From NCBI GenBank assembly GCA_033344775.1, contig JAWPMT010000004.1, positions 434,001 through 498,000 on the forward strand: a stretch of 64,000 nucleotides of DNA. The letters are read 5' to 3'. Of the stretch, positions 34,960 to 43,911 are shown one piece after another. How positions within the stretch are numbered: position 1 is the first letter of the stretch; the number at the start of each line of letters is the position of its first letter. Under the pieces are notes generated by a model. That model saw only the letters and a program-made list of their open reading frames with translations, made no database searches and had not been told where the DNA came from. The stretch is from Cytophagales bacterium (lineage in GTDB: Bacteria; Bacteroidota; Bacteroidia; Cytophagales; Cyclobacteriaceae). Made by a program: the position numbers and the translations under genes.

Positions 34960-35835
34960 ATGAAGATTTCAACCTACCTCATTTTACTTTCAGGACTTAT
35001 CATTTTTGGTTGTACAACCAGTCACCAACATGACCATTCTAGCCCATGGCAGGTAAAGTCTTCTAAGAACTTGTTTTTAGATCAGGGACTCGAAAACGTG
35101 GAAAGTGTACTCCACGATCAACAGAATCAAGTCCTTTATATCACCAACGGCCAGGACTATATCCCCGGAACAGATGGCTTTATTTCCAAAGCCAGTGTAG
35201 ACGGCACTGAAATTGACCTTAGATGGATCACTGGCCTTAACAGGCCTACGGGTATGGCATTAAAAGGTGATCAATTGTATGTGGCTGATCTCAATCAATT
35301 ATTACGGATCAATACTAAAATTGGTGAGGTTATTGAAAGGTATGAAGAAAGTATCCAGGGCTCCGCATTGAATGATGTCACCATCGATGACAATGGTGAT
35401 GTTTATGTTTCGGCTTCACGATTAGGTGCTGTTTTCAAGTTAGTGGATGGGGCTTTGCAATTGTGGGTGCAGGACAAAGTTCAGCTCAAGTATGCAAATG
35501 GATTGTTGGGCCAAAAAGGAGATGTATTGGTCGCTGGATTTAACCTGAGCAGTATACAATTCGATCCCAAACGACTAGACGATATACACACCCATCCAAG
35601 CATCAAAGACCTGGAGGGAATTGTCAGCGACGGCAAGAATGGTTATTTCATCACGTCTGCAGGTACGAGTTCATTATTTCATGTTAGTTCCGACTGGGAA
35701 GCCGCTCCCCTATTAGTGGAGAGGGATTATATGAGTGACCTCAGTTTTGATCAGCAGAACAATACCCTGTACATCCCGCGTGGAAATGAAGATACCGGGG
35801 CGTTTTATATTACTGTCGTGGAATTGAATAACTAA
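34960..35835 (+). CDS. Lipoprotein with SMP-30/gluconolactonase-like beta-propeller
   Basis: 291 residues. Lipobox LIIFGC (C18) followed by a His-rich TSHQHDH linker. The remainder shows six repeating blades with motifs such as VLYITNGQDY, GMALKGDQLYVADLNQLLRI, VTIDDNGDVYVSAS and DLEGIVSDGKNGYFITSAG, as in SMP-30/NHL-type propellers. The catalytic Asn/Asp set of gluconolactonases cannot be confirmed. Probably anchored to the outer or inner membrane and binding a ligand or metal. It is a single-gene unit. Confidence 0.7.
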   Translation: MKISTYLILLSGLIIFGCTTSHQHDHSSPWQVKSSKNLFLDQGLENVESVLHDQQNQVLYITNGQDYIPGTDGFISKASVDGTEIDLRWITGLNRPTGMALKGDQLYVADLNQLLRINTKIGEVIERYEESIQGSALNDVTIDDNGDVYVSASRLGAVFKLVDGALQLWVQDKVQLKYANGLLGQKGDVLVAGFNLSSIQFDPKRLDDIHTHPSIKDLEGIVSDGKNGYFITSAGTSSLFHVSSDWEAAPLLVERDYMSDLSFDQQNNTLYIPRGNEDTGAFYITVVELNN

Positions 35836-35914
35836 TTCTGTAAATCAGTTTTTTGATCAATTTCATTTAGCACAATCCTAGAGGGTGAGAAATTTATTTG
35901 AACTAGCAGCTGTA

Positions 35915-37261
35915 CTATCTCGGAATCAATCCGCTTGGATAGCTCACCATGCTTTCGTGACCACTGGCACCTACTGCAGCTACACCAAACAAGAAATTAT
36001 CAATCACGATGCCTTTGAGGGTGTAAGCCGTCAGGTCTCCATCCACTAATTGAGAAAATTGCCAGGTTGGTGAAGTCGTATCTCTCCAGTAGATCTTATA
36101 AGCCACAGCACCGTCCACCTTTTCCCAGGCCAAGCGTGTAGAAGGACGAACAATACCACCAATTCGCACTTCCTGAGGCTTAGGTGGCGCCATGGCCAAC
36201 GTAGCCATACTAACCGCATTCACAGCGGTCATCTTCGCGCAGTATGGGAAGTTGACACCTTCTATAACATCTCCATATGCAATGCCATTTTCGGTGCGAA
36301 GGTCCTGGTGCTGGCGATTGTAATTTTCATGCGCCTCCATGATCCTAACTCCTGCGAAGCCAGCTTCATTAAAGGGTCGGTGGTGCCCTCCCCTACCAAA
36401 TCGATCCAGTCGGTAGATCATGATGGGATTCATTTCCGGCATGTAGGTCCGCGTGGCCTGATGAACATATCGTGCCAGTTGCCGTGATTGACTGTCATTT
36501 TCACCGCCATAAAAACGTTTTCTTTTTAATTCCCGCTCGGTTTCAGTCACGGAATAAGGCTCTGAGAATATTCTGAAAGATCGGTTGTCAATCACCCCAT
36601 CAACTCCCTCGATATTTCCGATCATGTCATTGTTCAGGATGCCGATTACCTCCCAGCCTTCGTCCTTGGCCTTTTCAGCGAGGAACCTACCTCCATAGAG
36701 TCCTTGCTCCTCTCCGCTTAGTCCAGCCAGCATGACACTGGAAGCAAAATCATGCTTGGACAACACACGCGCTAATTCAATGGCACCCGCCATCCCTGAA
36801 GCATTGTCATTCGCACCGGGGGAATCATCGGTAAAATTTGTCACATCTGAAATACGACTGTCAATGTCCCCACTCATGATGATGTAGCGGTTAGGGTATT
36901 TCGTTCCTTTCTTAACGGCATAGACATTCACGATATAAGTATCCGTGGCGATGCGGGTATTATTATCCCCTTTCACCAGCGTACGTTGCTCATACACGTC
37001 CAAACATCCTCCACATTCTTGTGAGATCTTCTCGAATTCGGCTTTGATCCAGCGTCTGGCTGCACCAATTCCTCGGGTATCAGAAACCGTATCCGACATG
37101 GTATGTCGCGTACCAAATCCAGCAAGTTTTCTCACATCCGCTTCCAGTCGTTCCGCACTCACATCATTGATGATGTCGTAGACTTTTGGATCGGAAGTAA
37201 GGTATTGCGCAGAAACAGAAGAACAAGCCAGTAAGGCCAATAGGTAGAAGAATCGCTTCAT
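35915..37261 (-). CDS. Secreted M28-family metallopeptidase
   Basis: 448 residues with a signal peptide (SSVSAQ). The M28 core has the bridging Asp (SPGANDNASG), catalytic Glu pair (LSGEEQGLYGG), Asp ligand (NNDMIGN) and a late His (RIMEAHENYN). The first zinc ligand, a His in G-H-x-D, reads MSGDIDSR, with Asp in its place. The C-terminal 95 residues look like a fibronectin type III domain (LAWEKVDGAVAYKIYWRD), which usually helps substrate or surface binding. Probable exported aminopeptidase. It stands alone, its stop facing the propeller gene. Confidence 0.85.
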   Translation of the reverse strand: MKRFFYLLALLACSSVSAQYLTSDPKVYDIINDVSAERLEADVRKLAGFGTRHTMSDTVSDTRGIGAARRWIKAEFEKISQECGGCLDVYEQRTLVKGDNNTRIATDTYIVNVYAVKKGTKYPNRYIIMSGDIDSRISDVTNFTDDSPGANDNASGMAGAIELARVLSKHDFASSVMLAGLSGEEQGLYGGRFLAEKAKDEGWEVIGILNNDMIGNIEGVDGVIDNRSFRIFSEPYSVTETERELKRKRFYGGENDSQSRQLARYVHQATRTYMPEMNPIMIYRLDRFGRGGHHRPFNEAGFAGVRIMEAHENYNRQHQDLRTENGIAYGDVIEGVNFPYCAKMTAVNAVSMATLAMAPPKPQEVRIGGIVRPSTRLAWEKVDGAVAYKIYWRDTTSPTWQFSQLVDGDLTAYTLKGIVIDNFLFGVAAVGASGHESMVSYPSGLIPR

Positions 37262-37499
37262 GAGAACCAGGTTAATTGTGATCTGCCGGTAATTTATGGA
37301 GGGCTACTGAATTGAACAGGCAGATTTTATGGGAGTGGTTGGGGAAGTAGGGTTAACGACACATCAGAGAAAAGCAATCCTCAGAAAATTGTCTAGTTGC
37401 CTCAGAGAAAGGGGTGGTTTACGAATCTGTTTGTGGAATCATGATTGGTGATGGATTATTGGATTAAGAATTATTTTTAATCATTTATTCATTAAAAAA

Positions 37500-37778
37500 A
37501 TGCAAAATCAAACACAAACTGTTGTTGGTGAGCTTTCAACTCCTGTCATCCCAATTATAGCCAAGGGAATAGTAATAACCTTATCAAAAAAAAGCAACCC
37601 CGAAGACTTGTTGAGAAGTTGGGCATTTAATGAATCAATATTTGAAGATCGAATGTACCTTTCATTTAATGAAACTGGAAGTATGAGGTTACCAATAGAT
37701 GTTACCGGACTCGTTTTAAAGAGTTATCCAGAAAAGGATTGGAACGGTAGGGTTAAGTTGGAAATAGTCCCGAAATAA
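37500..37778 (+). CDS. Small hypothetical protein
   Basis: 92 residues from ATG. No signal peptide or membrane segment. Contains a possible beta-rich core (GIVITLSKK, MYLSFNETGSMRLPIDVTGL, GRVKLEIVPK). The sequence looks protein-like in composition but I recognise no family. Base composition is more AT-rich than its neighbours. It lies in the gene-poor island, and may be an orphan or a transferred gene. Confidence 0.4.
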   Translation: MQNQTQTVVGELSTPVIPIIAKGIVITLSKKSNPEDLLRSWAFNESIFEDRMYLSFNETGSMRLPIDVTGLVLKSYPEKDWNGRVKLEIVPK

Positions 37779-37878
37779 CTATACGAATTGAGTATTAGCC
37801 AGTCCCAAAATCCAATACTTTTTAGAAATTCTGAACTCTGTTATGTTGTCGCCAATTATATTGGGAATCCATATATGA

Positions 37879-38280
37879 ACTCTCGTCAATTTCGAAAGGA
37901 ATCAAACATCAAAAGGACCGGACGATAAACCCAACTTTAGTTCCGGGGATAATAGGGCCTTACTTCTTCAAGACAGCTTGTTCTTAAGAAAGAATACTTC
38001 CTTTCAACGGGTCAAGATCAGCGAGATGCATTATTTAGAAGCGTAAGACAACTATTCTTCTGTAACCACCAAGTATGGTCAATACCTCTACTCAATTGTG
38101 CTCAAGCAGTTAGAAAAGAAACTCCCTAAATCACACTTTATGAGGGTGCATCGCAGCTATGTCATCAACATTGAAGCCATTGGTGGGTATGAGGGCCATA
38201 CCTTGTTAGTTGAAAACAAGCGAATTCCAGTTAGTCAACAATACCGAGAAGAAATCTTCAATCTGATCAGCAGGCTTTAA
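37879..38280 (+). pseudogene. LytTR DNA-binding domain, broken by an in-frame TAA
   Basis: One frame read from 37879 gives a clear LytTR domain from about 37972: DSLFLRKNTSFQRVKISEMH, YLEA, then a TAA stop (38044-38046), then DNYSSVTTKYGQYLYS, LKQLEKKLPKSHFMRVHRSY, VINIEAIGGYEGHTLLVEN and RIPVSQQYR. Both sides align to LytTR with no frameshift and only one codon replaced by stop. No receiver domain, start codon or partner kinase is visible upstream. It was probably a LytTR response regulator or stand-alone regulator. A GTG at 38098 could give 60 residues, half a domain and unlikely to fold. Confidence 0.75.
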
Positions 38281-38443
38281 TGTACATTGATTTTACGGCT
38301 AAAAACGGCATAAAATCTTTTCCTAAATAAACCTTGGTCATCCCTCACAAAAAGCATGTGAACACTCAACTTTTTTGTCTTGCCCTGGATTTGTAAAAAC
38401 TTGATTGAAGTAATTCTCATTTCTCATACTTCAATTAATTGTC

Positions 38444-38821
38444 ATGTTATCGTCCAATATCCAGTCATTTCCTTCTGAAGAATCTTTTTCGAGCATTCAA
38501 GTCAATCCCTCCAAAAATCATTCAGACTCCAAATTTGAAAAGGACCTCTGTCTGGATGAATATTTAAAGGACCTGTTCTCGAAAATGATGGCCGAATTCG
38601 ATCTTGGTAGGGAACCCATATGGTAACTAACACGCATCAAAGTCGATGCTGCCAAAGCCAAACAAATGGACTTGATTATCAATAATTTGATCAGCAGCTA
38701 TCTAAAGCATATGCGTACATCCTCGCAACCAGAATTGCTTATTAAAACGCTGATCAGTGATAATCAGGTTCATCATCATGAAAAGCAATATCAGTCCTTA
38801 TTCAGGCTGTATTTACAATAG
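38444..38821 (+). pseudogene. Unknown small gene split by an in-frame TAA
   Basis: ATG at 38444 opens 60 codons ending at TAA (38624-38626). The same frame goes on without another stop to 38821 and stays protein-like (KVDAAKAKQMDLIINNLISS, later QPELLIKTLISDNQ). The two halves may be one 125-codon gene with a nonsense change, or two small genes with a restart at ATG 38666. No family recognised; the second half is helical and polar. Confidence 0.4.
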
Positions 38822-38936
38822 TTTTTCAACCTTGTCCAATCAACAATTAGCCCAGGAAATTAATGATGATTTTGAACAAACCGAGTCTGTAGACGGTATC
38901 ATATGGAGATTAAACTTCCCTTTTCTGGACGAGTAA
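38778..38936 (+). CDS. Possible 52-residue protein
   Basis: ATG at 38778 overlaps the end of the previous frame and reads to TAA at 38934-38936, just before the stop of the converging PhoX-like gene. Contains TLSNQQLAQEINDDFEQTES and ends in a WRLNFPFLDE motif. No known family. It may be a real small gene or chance. Confidence 0.25.
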   Translation: MKSNISPYSGCIYNSFSTLSNQQLAQEINDDFEQTESVDGIIWRLNFPFLDE

Positions 38937-38939
38937 TGT

Positions 38940-40286
38940 TTAAACCAAATTCTCCCAGGGTCCAGTAATGGCTACAGTATCTCCATTCACCTGAATATTA
39001 ACAAACAAAGTCTTGCCAGAAGGTGAAAACACGGCACCCGCTAATTCTGAATCTGAGCTTCGGTTGATAGCAAATTGCTTCACTTCCCCTTCTTTGTTGA
39101 TATAGTGGATTCGATTCAGATCGCTGTTGTCTTCACACACAAAAAGCATCCCATTTGGAGCGACCGTCAGGTTATCACACATGTTCAATACCGTCTTGTC
39201 TTCAGATTCAGCAAACAACTCCAGGGTATTGTCCTGAATATCATACTTGAAGATCTGACCAAAGTTTTTGGGTCCACCATTGGTACAGGCGAAATAAACT
39301 TCCTGGTCTCCCATCCACATGCCTTCACCTCGAGCAAATCTTGCTGCTCCTTTATGGTATCCTCGAAATCGCAGATCATCTTCAGGTGATTCCACATCAT
39401 CTATGGGCATCCAGGCCACTTCCATAGGTTCGTTTAAATTCACCGTTTTTCCTTCCCAGTTTCTGGTATCCAGCGATTTCTTTCCTTTGATCGCCAGAAC
39501 TTCCAGTTGCCCACCCTGATGAAGATCTGTTTTATCCGTTGGTACAAATCGATAGATCAAGCCATCAGGCCGATCTTCGGTCTGGTACACAATGTGCGTC
39601 TCCGGATCAACTGCCACTGCCTCATGATTGAACCTGCCCATTCCCACAATCGGCTTTGGGTCCGCCAGGCCTTTGTTGAAAGCCGGCACATCAAATACAT
39701 ATCCATGGTCCTTTTCAACCGTCTCTTCATCAGCTTTCGTTACGGACTCCTCACAGGTCAACCAGCTATTCCATGGTGTAACGCCTCCTGCACAATTTCT
39801 CGTGGTTCCAGCGAGGCTTAGGTATTCTTCGATCACTTCTCCTGTTTTTTCATCATAGATGACCGTAGTAGTTCCTCCTAGAGCCGGCACTTTTCCGCGA
39901 CCTGCATCATACAAAAGACCCATATCTACATCACCTAAAAATTCGTCATTCTCACCAAATGCACTATGCTTCAGAGACCCTGGACTGTTCTCATGATTTC
40001 TGACCAACACACACTGCCCTTGTTCATTTAAAAAGGCACCCATTCCATCGGGTCTCCCTGGAACGAATAACCCATCAGACATCTTATTCCCAGACCTGGA
40101 TATGATGCGGTATTCAAACCCTTTCGGTAAATCTAGATACTGCTTCGGGTCAGGAACGATTTCCAATTGGCCTTCTCCGACTGAAGCCGATTGTGCTTTC
40201 TCGCCCCAATTTGAAGTGCATCTGGATAAGGATACAAAGCCCAGAGAGGTCATGGCCGTGCTATAAATGAAATGTCTTCGATTCAT
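38940..40286 (-). CDS. PhoX/DUF839-family exported protein
   Basis: 448 residues from ATG at 40286; the longer reading frame from 40343 has no typical start. The N-terminus has a twin-arginine motif (NRRHFIYSTAMTSLG) and a possible lipobox Cys, so it is folded before Tat export. The body matches PhoX/DUF839: FEYRIISRSG, NHENSPGS, GGVTPWNSWLTCEES, GRFNHEAVAVDPET and YFACTNGG segments. PhoX enzymes are Ca2+/Fe3+-dependent phosphatases; many DUF839 members are untested, so phosphatase activity is possible, not certain. Single gene. Confidence 0.85.
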   Translation of the reverse strand: MNRRHFIYSTAMTSLGFVSLSRCTSNWGEKAQSASVGEGQLEIVPDPKQYLDLPKGFEYRIISRSGNKMSDGLFVPGRPDGMGAFLNEQGQCVLVRNHENSPGSLKHSAFGENDEFLGDVDMGLLYDAGRGKVPALGGTTTVIYDEKTGEVIEEYLSLAGTTRNCAGGVTPWNSWLTCEESVTKADEETVEKDHGYVFDVPAFNKGLADPKPIVGMGRFNHEAVAVDPETHIVYQTEDRPDGLIYRFVPTDKTDLHQGGQLEVLAIKGKKSLDTRNWEGKTVNLNEPMEVAWMPIDDVESPEDDLRFRGYHKGAARFARGEGMWMGDQEVYFACTNGGPKNFGQIFKYDIQDNTLELFAESEDKTVLNMCDNLTVAPNGMLFVCEDNSDLNRIHYINKEGEVKQFAINRSSDSELAGAVFSPSGKTLFVNIQVNGDTVAITGPWENLV

Positions 40287-40497
40287 GAGTTTTGTTTGAT
40301 TAACTGTTAATGATTGCGGAATGTAATTTACTTGAGAAAGCACTTCATTCCTATCGATCTATCCTCTAAACAAATCGGCATTCTGAAACTGATAAGACAT
40401 TACCAATCTTCTTCGAGATCATGCAAACGATTTAAACGACGTATGGTCTGAAGTGTACATCTATTGTTTAATTTCGCCTAGCAATTTATTATCGATT

Positions 40498-41340
40498 ATG
40501 GCCGACATATCTAACCTCGAAAAGACCGCTTCGCAAGTTCGTCGCGATATTGTACGAATGGTACATGCGTGCCAGTCAGGACACCCTGGAGGGTCGCTGG
40601 GCTGCACAGATTATTTAGTGGCATTGTACTTCCATCAAATGAAACACGATACCGGTTTCAACATGGAAGGTAAAGGAGAAGACCTGTTTTTCCTTTCTAA
40701 TGGACATATCTCTCCTGTATTCTACAGCGTATTGGGTAGGTCGGGTTATTTCGATGTGAAGGAATTAGCGACTTTCCGTCAAATTAATTCCAGGTTGCAA
40801 GGCCATCCTGCCACTGAAGAAGGGCTCCCAGGAATTCGTGTCGCTTCTGGCTCACTCGGACAAGGGTTGTCTGTCGCAGTAGGTGCCGCTCTTGCTAAAA
40901 AACTGGACGGGGATGACCGCAAAGTCTATTGCTTGATGGGAGACGGTGAACAGCAAGAAGGTCAGGTTTGGGAAGCTGCGATGTTAGCTGCTAGTAGAAA
41001 AGTAGATAATCTAATTGCTGCGATCGATTATAATGGTCAGCAGATTGACGGTCCCGTGGATGAGGTCAATACCCTGGGTGATCTGAAATTGAAATATGAA
41101 GCTTTCGGCTGGGATGTCATGGAATGCGATGGCAATAACATGTCAGAATTGGTTGCTACACTTGAAGCAGCTGGTTTGAGAGAAGGAAATGGTAAACCCA
41201 TCATGATCCTCATGAAAACTGAAATGGGCAAAGGTGTGGACTTCATGGAAGGTACGCACAAGTGGCATGGTGTCGCTCCGAATGATGAGCAACTAGCCAG
41301 TGCCTTGAGTCAATTAGAAGAAACCCTTGGGGATTACTGA
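40498..41340 (+). CDS. Transketolase, N-terminal subunit
   Basis: 280 residues from ATG at 40498; the upstream 15 codons from 40453 are not conserved-looking. Thiamine diphosphate-binding residues are present: SGHPGGSLG, HGHPATEE-like GHPATEEG, and the GDGEQQEGQ...N motif (MGDGEQQEGQVWEA, DYNGQQIDG). It covers only the pyrophosphate-binding half of transketolase, the pyrimidine-binding half being the next gene (22 bp downstream). Together they transfer two-carbon units in the pentose phosphate pathway. Confidence 0.95.
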   Translation: MADISNLEKTASQVRRDIVRMVHACQSGHPGGSLGCTDYLVALYFHQMKHDTGFNMEGKGEDLFFLSNGHISPVFYSVLGRSGYFDVKELATFRQINSRLQGHPATEEGLPGIRVASGSLGQGLSVAVGAALAKKLDGDDRKVYCLMGDGEQQEGQVWEAAMLAASRKVDNLIAAIDYNGQQIDGPVDEVNTLGDLKLKYEAFGWDVMECDGNNMSELVATLEAAGLREGNGKPIMILMKTEMGKGVDFMEGTHKWHGVAPNDEQLASALSQLEETLGDY

Positions 41341-41362
41341 TCAACCTTAAGAAAAGAAACAG

Positions 41363-42322
41363 ATGAACACGAAATATACCTTCACTGAAAAGAAAGACAC
41401 ACGCTCAGGATTCGGAGATGGCCTGTTGGAGCTAGGCAGAACCAACCCTGATGTAGTAGCACTTTGTGCAGACTTGATCGGATCCCTGAAAATGGGCGCA
41501 TTCATCAAGGAGTTTCCGGAAAGATTTACGCAAATCGGAATTGCAGAAGCTAACATGATGGGCGTTGCTGCTGGGATGGCCATCGCAGGTAAAATCCCAT
41601 TCACAGGAACATTTGCCAATTTTTCTACTGGCCGAGTTTATGACCAGATCCGTCAATCCATTGCCTATTCTGAAAAGAATGTCAAAATATGTGCTTCACA
41701 TGCAGGTCTGACACTGGGTGAAGACGGTGCAACCCACCAGATCCTGGAAGATGTAGGCATGATGAAGATGTTGCCTAATATGACCGTGGTAGTACCTTGT
41801 GATTACGAGCAAACGAAGGCAGCCACCATCGCGATTGCTGATTATCACGGACCTGTTTACTTGAGGTTTGGCCGACCGAAATGGCCTATTTTCACCGCCT
41901 CCGATCAGAAGTTTGAGATTGGAAAAGCAGTGAATATGATCGAAGGGTCTGATGTAACCATCATTGCCACTGGACACATGGTATGGAAAGCCATCGAAGC
42001 AGAAGCACAATTGGCAGCCACTGGTATCAGTGCTGAAGTGATCAATATTCACACCATCAAGCCACTGGATGAAGAAGCTATTCTGAAATCCGTTGCTAAA
42101 ACCAAATGTGTCGTGACTTGCGAGGAACACCAAATGAATGGCGGCCTTGGCGAGAGCGTTGCTCAAACATTGGTTAGAAATACGCCCTACCCGATGGAAA
42201 TGATTGCAGTAAATGATTCGTTTGGAGAAAGTGGCAAACCCGAAGAATTACTGGACAAGTATGGCTTGAGCACCCAGAACATAGTGACTGCCGCTCAGAA
42301 AGTGATTGGAAGAAAAGGCTAG
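41363..42322 (+). CDS. Transketolase, C-terminal subunit
   Basis: 319 residues. Pyrimidine-binding half: VALCADLIGSLKMGAF, the Glu in GIAEANMMGVAAGMA that activates the thiamine ring, CASHAGLTLGEDGATHQ, and the C-terminal domain VTIIATGHMVWKA with CEEHQMNGGLGE. Two-subunit transketolases like this are common in Bacteroidota and archaea. It starts 22 bp after the N-terminal subunit gene and ends before an intergenic repeat and a terminator. Confidence 0.95.
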   Translation: MNTKYTFTEKKDTRSGFGDGLLELGRTNPDVVALCADLIGSLKMGAFIKEFPERFTQIGIAEANMMGVAAGMAIAGKIPFTGTFANFSTGRVYDQIRQSIAYSEKNVKICASHAGLTLGEDGATHQILEDVGMMKMLPNMTVVVPCDYEQTKAATIAIADYHGPVYLRFGRPKWPIFTASDQKFEIGKAVNMIEGSDVTIIATGHMVWKAIEAEAQLAATGISAEVINIHTIKPLDEEAILKSVAKTKCVVTCEEHQMNGGLGESVAQTLVRNTPYPMEMIAVNDSFGESGKPEELLDKYGLSTQNIVTAAQKVIGRKG

Positions 42323-42323
42323 G

Positions 42324-42412
42324 TTTCGACAGGCCTGTCTGCCGACAAGGCAGGCTCAACCTGACACTTCGATTGACTCGGGGACGCCCAGTCAGGTTAG
42401 AGTATTCGACAA
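42324..42412. repeat. Intergenic repeat with inverted arms, copy C
   Basis: Directly after the transketolase stop. It begins TTTCGACAGGC, ends near ATTCGACAAGC, holds GCCTG...CAGGC arms, and has an 8-bp inverted repeat AACCTGAC / GTCAGGTT (42358-42365, 42391-42398). The TTCGA.A..C core resembles the gaps at 34798 and 60544. Confidence 0.5.
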
Positions 42413-42434
42413 GCAAGCCAAATCTTATGATACG

Positions 42435-42466
42435 AACTCCCATCAAAAAGGTGGGAGTTTTTCTTT
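42435..42466 (+). terminator. Terminator after the transketolase operon
   Basis: 8-bp stem AACTCCCA / TGGGAGTT with a 9-base loop and a following T-rich tract (TTTTTCTTTT). Confidence 0.9.
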
Positions 42467-42544
42467 TGGTCGGAACTGGAAACAACAGACTTAAGCATCT
42501 GCAGGGTTATTGCTACTTTTGCATCTCTTCAAACCCATACAGTT

Positions 42545-43726
42545 ATTCTTACCCAACGACAGTTATTTCAGCAATACGTTGCACAGACTTCTGACTTTCC
42601 ACTCGCCCTGGAAATAGAACGGGCAGAAGGTGTCTACCTCTACGACAAAGACAAGTCATATATCGATTTGATCTCTGGTATCGGGGTGTCCAATGTTGGT
42701 CACCGGCATCCTAAAGTCATACAAGCCATTCAGGAGCAACTGGATAAATACCTCCACATCATGGTTTATGGAGAATATGTGCAGAGCCCACAAGTCAAGC
42801 TGGCTCAGGCTTTGTCCGCAACCTTGCCAGAGCACTTGAATAATGTCTATTTCCTTAATTCAGGTAGTGAGGCGGTTGAAGGAGCCATCAAGCTAGCCAA
42901 AAGGTATACGGGAAAACCGGATGTGATCACTTTTAAGAATGCTTATCACGGCTCTTCGCATGGTGCGCTTTCCGCTAGTGGAGACGAGCAATTCAAGCAA
43001 AATTTTCGCCCGTTGGTTCCTGGTTTTAAGCATCTCAAATTCGGTTGTGAAAAAGGCATCAACAAAATTGATAGCAATGTTGCGGCTGTACTCATCGAAA
43101 CGGTGCAGGGTGAAGCAGGTGTCGTGCAAGCAGATACAGCATATTTTCGCCAATTACGGGAGAAGTGTGATGAAACTGAAACCTTGTTGATTTTTGATGA
43201 AATTCAGTGTGGTTCCGGGCGTACGGGTAAACTTTGGGCATTTGAGCATTATGGTGTCACTCCTGACATTCTGGTTAGTGCCAAAGGCTTAGGTGGTGGA
43301 ATGCCCATTGGATGTTTTATTGCTCCGCAAGAAATCATGGGTGTCTTGAAAAATGACCCTATCCTTGGGCACATCAGCACATTTGGGGGTCACCCTGTTA
43401 ATTGCGCTGCGGCCCTGGCTACTTTGAAGACCATTGAGGAGGAAAAACTGCTTGAGACTGTTCCGCAAAAGGAAGCTATGATCCGAGACTTACTCCAACA
43501 TCCGAAGATCAAAGAGATCCGAAGTATTGGCTTGATGATGGCCGTCGAATTTGAATCGTTTGAGGTAGTGAAACCGATCATTGATAAAGCCATTGAACTT
43601 GGTGTGATCACTGACTGGTTCTTATTCAATGACTATTCTATGCGAATCGCACCGCCATTGACGATTGCCGAAGATGAAATTCGTGTTGCGTGTGGTAAGA
43701 TCATGGAGGCGATAGAAAATCCTTGA
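42545..43726 (+). CDS. Class III aminotransferase (PLP), unusual start
   Basis: About 393 residues if read from the ATT codon at 42545. The frame is open from a stop at 42428-42430, and protein similarity to class III aminotransferases begins at LTQRQLFQQYVAQ, just after that ATT. No ATG, GTG or TTG lies in frame before TTG at 42668, which would remove 41 conserved residues (ALEIERAEGVYLYDKD among them). Enzyme features: NSGSEAVEGAIKLAK, the Asp in FDEIQCGSGRTG, and the PLP lysine K247 in SAKGLGGGMPIG. Substrate is unknown, perhaps ornithine or another omega-amino acid. The start may be ATT or a sequence error. Confidence 0.8.
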   Translation: MLTQRQLFQQYVAQTSDFPLALEIERAEGVYLYDKDKSYIDLISGIGVSNVGHRHPKVIQAIQEQLDKYLHIMVYGEYVQSPQVKLAQALSATLPEHLNNVYFLNSGSEAVEGAIKLAKRYTGKPDVITFKNAYHGSSHGALSASGDEQFKQNFRPLVPGFKHLKFGCEKGINKIDSNVAAVLIETVQGEAGVVQADTAYFRQLREKCDETETLLIFDEIQCGSGRTGKLWAFEHYGVTPDILVSAKGLGGGMPIGCFIAPQEIMGVLKNDPILGHISTFGGHPVNCAAALATLKTIEEEKLLETVPQKEAMIRDLLQHPKIKEIRSIGLMMAVEFESFEVVKPIIDKAIELGVITDWFLFNDYSMRIAPPLTIAEDEIRVACGKIMEAIENP

Positions 43727-43855
43727 CGCCAATCAGATTCACTTCTATCGCAATGTAAATAAGCATCAGGAATAAAGGAGAGACTCCCCTATCATTGTAT
43801 TGAAAAGCTACAAAAATTCACGCCATCTCAACAATCCGGGGAGTGACGTCTTAGC

Positions 43856-43886
43856 AAAAAAAAGCCGGAAGTTTTCACCTCCGGCT
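43856..43886 (-). terminator. Terminator of the aspartyl-protease gene
   Basis: On the minus strand: AGCCGGA / TCCGGCT stem, 10-base loop, then TTTTTTTT. It lies 26 bp beyond the stop of the protease gene. Confidence 0.88.
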
Positions 43887-43911
43887 CTATCAAAATCTTT
43901 CCCGTGATATC

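Larger units (their letters stand above)
37262..38939. other. Gene-poor island with broken frames
   Basis: About 1.7 kb of AT-rich sequence between the M28 and PhoX-like genes. It has one possible small gene (37500-37778), a LytTR fragment with an internal stop, a second frame split by a stop, and one more short frame. The remaining stretches (37262-37499, 37779-37878, 38281-38443) show nothing I can name. It looks like a decaying or recently acquired region. Confidence 0.6.

Noticed and set aside
37879-38280. Reading the LytTR TAA as programmed recoding
   Set aside because: No recoding signal seen; a simple nonsense change is the simpler explanation.
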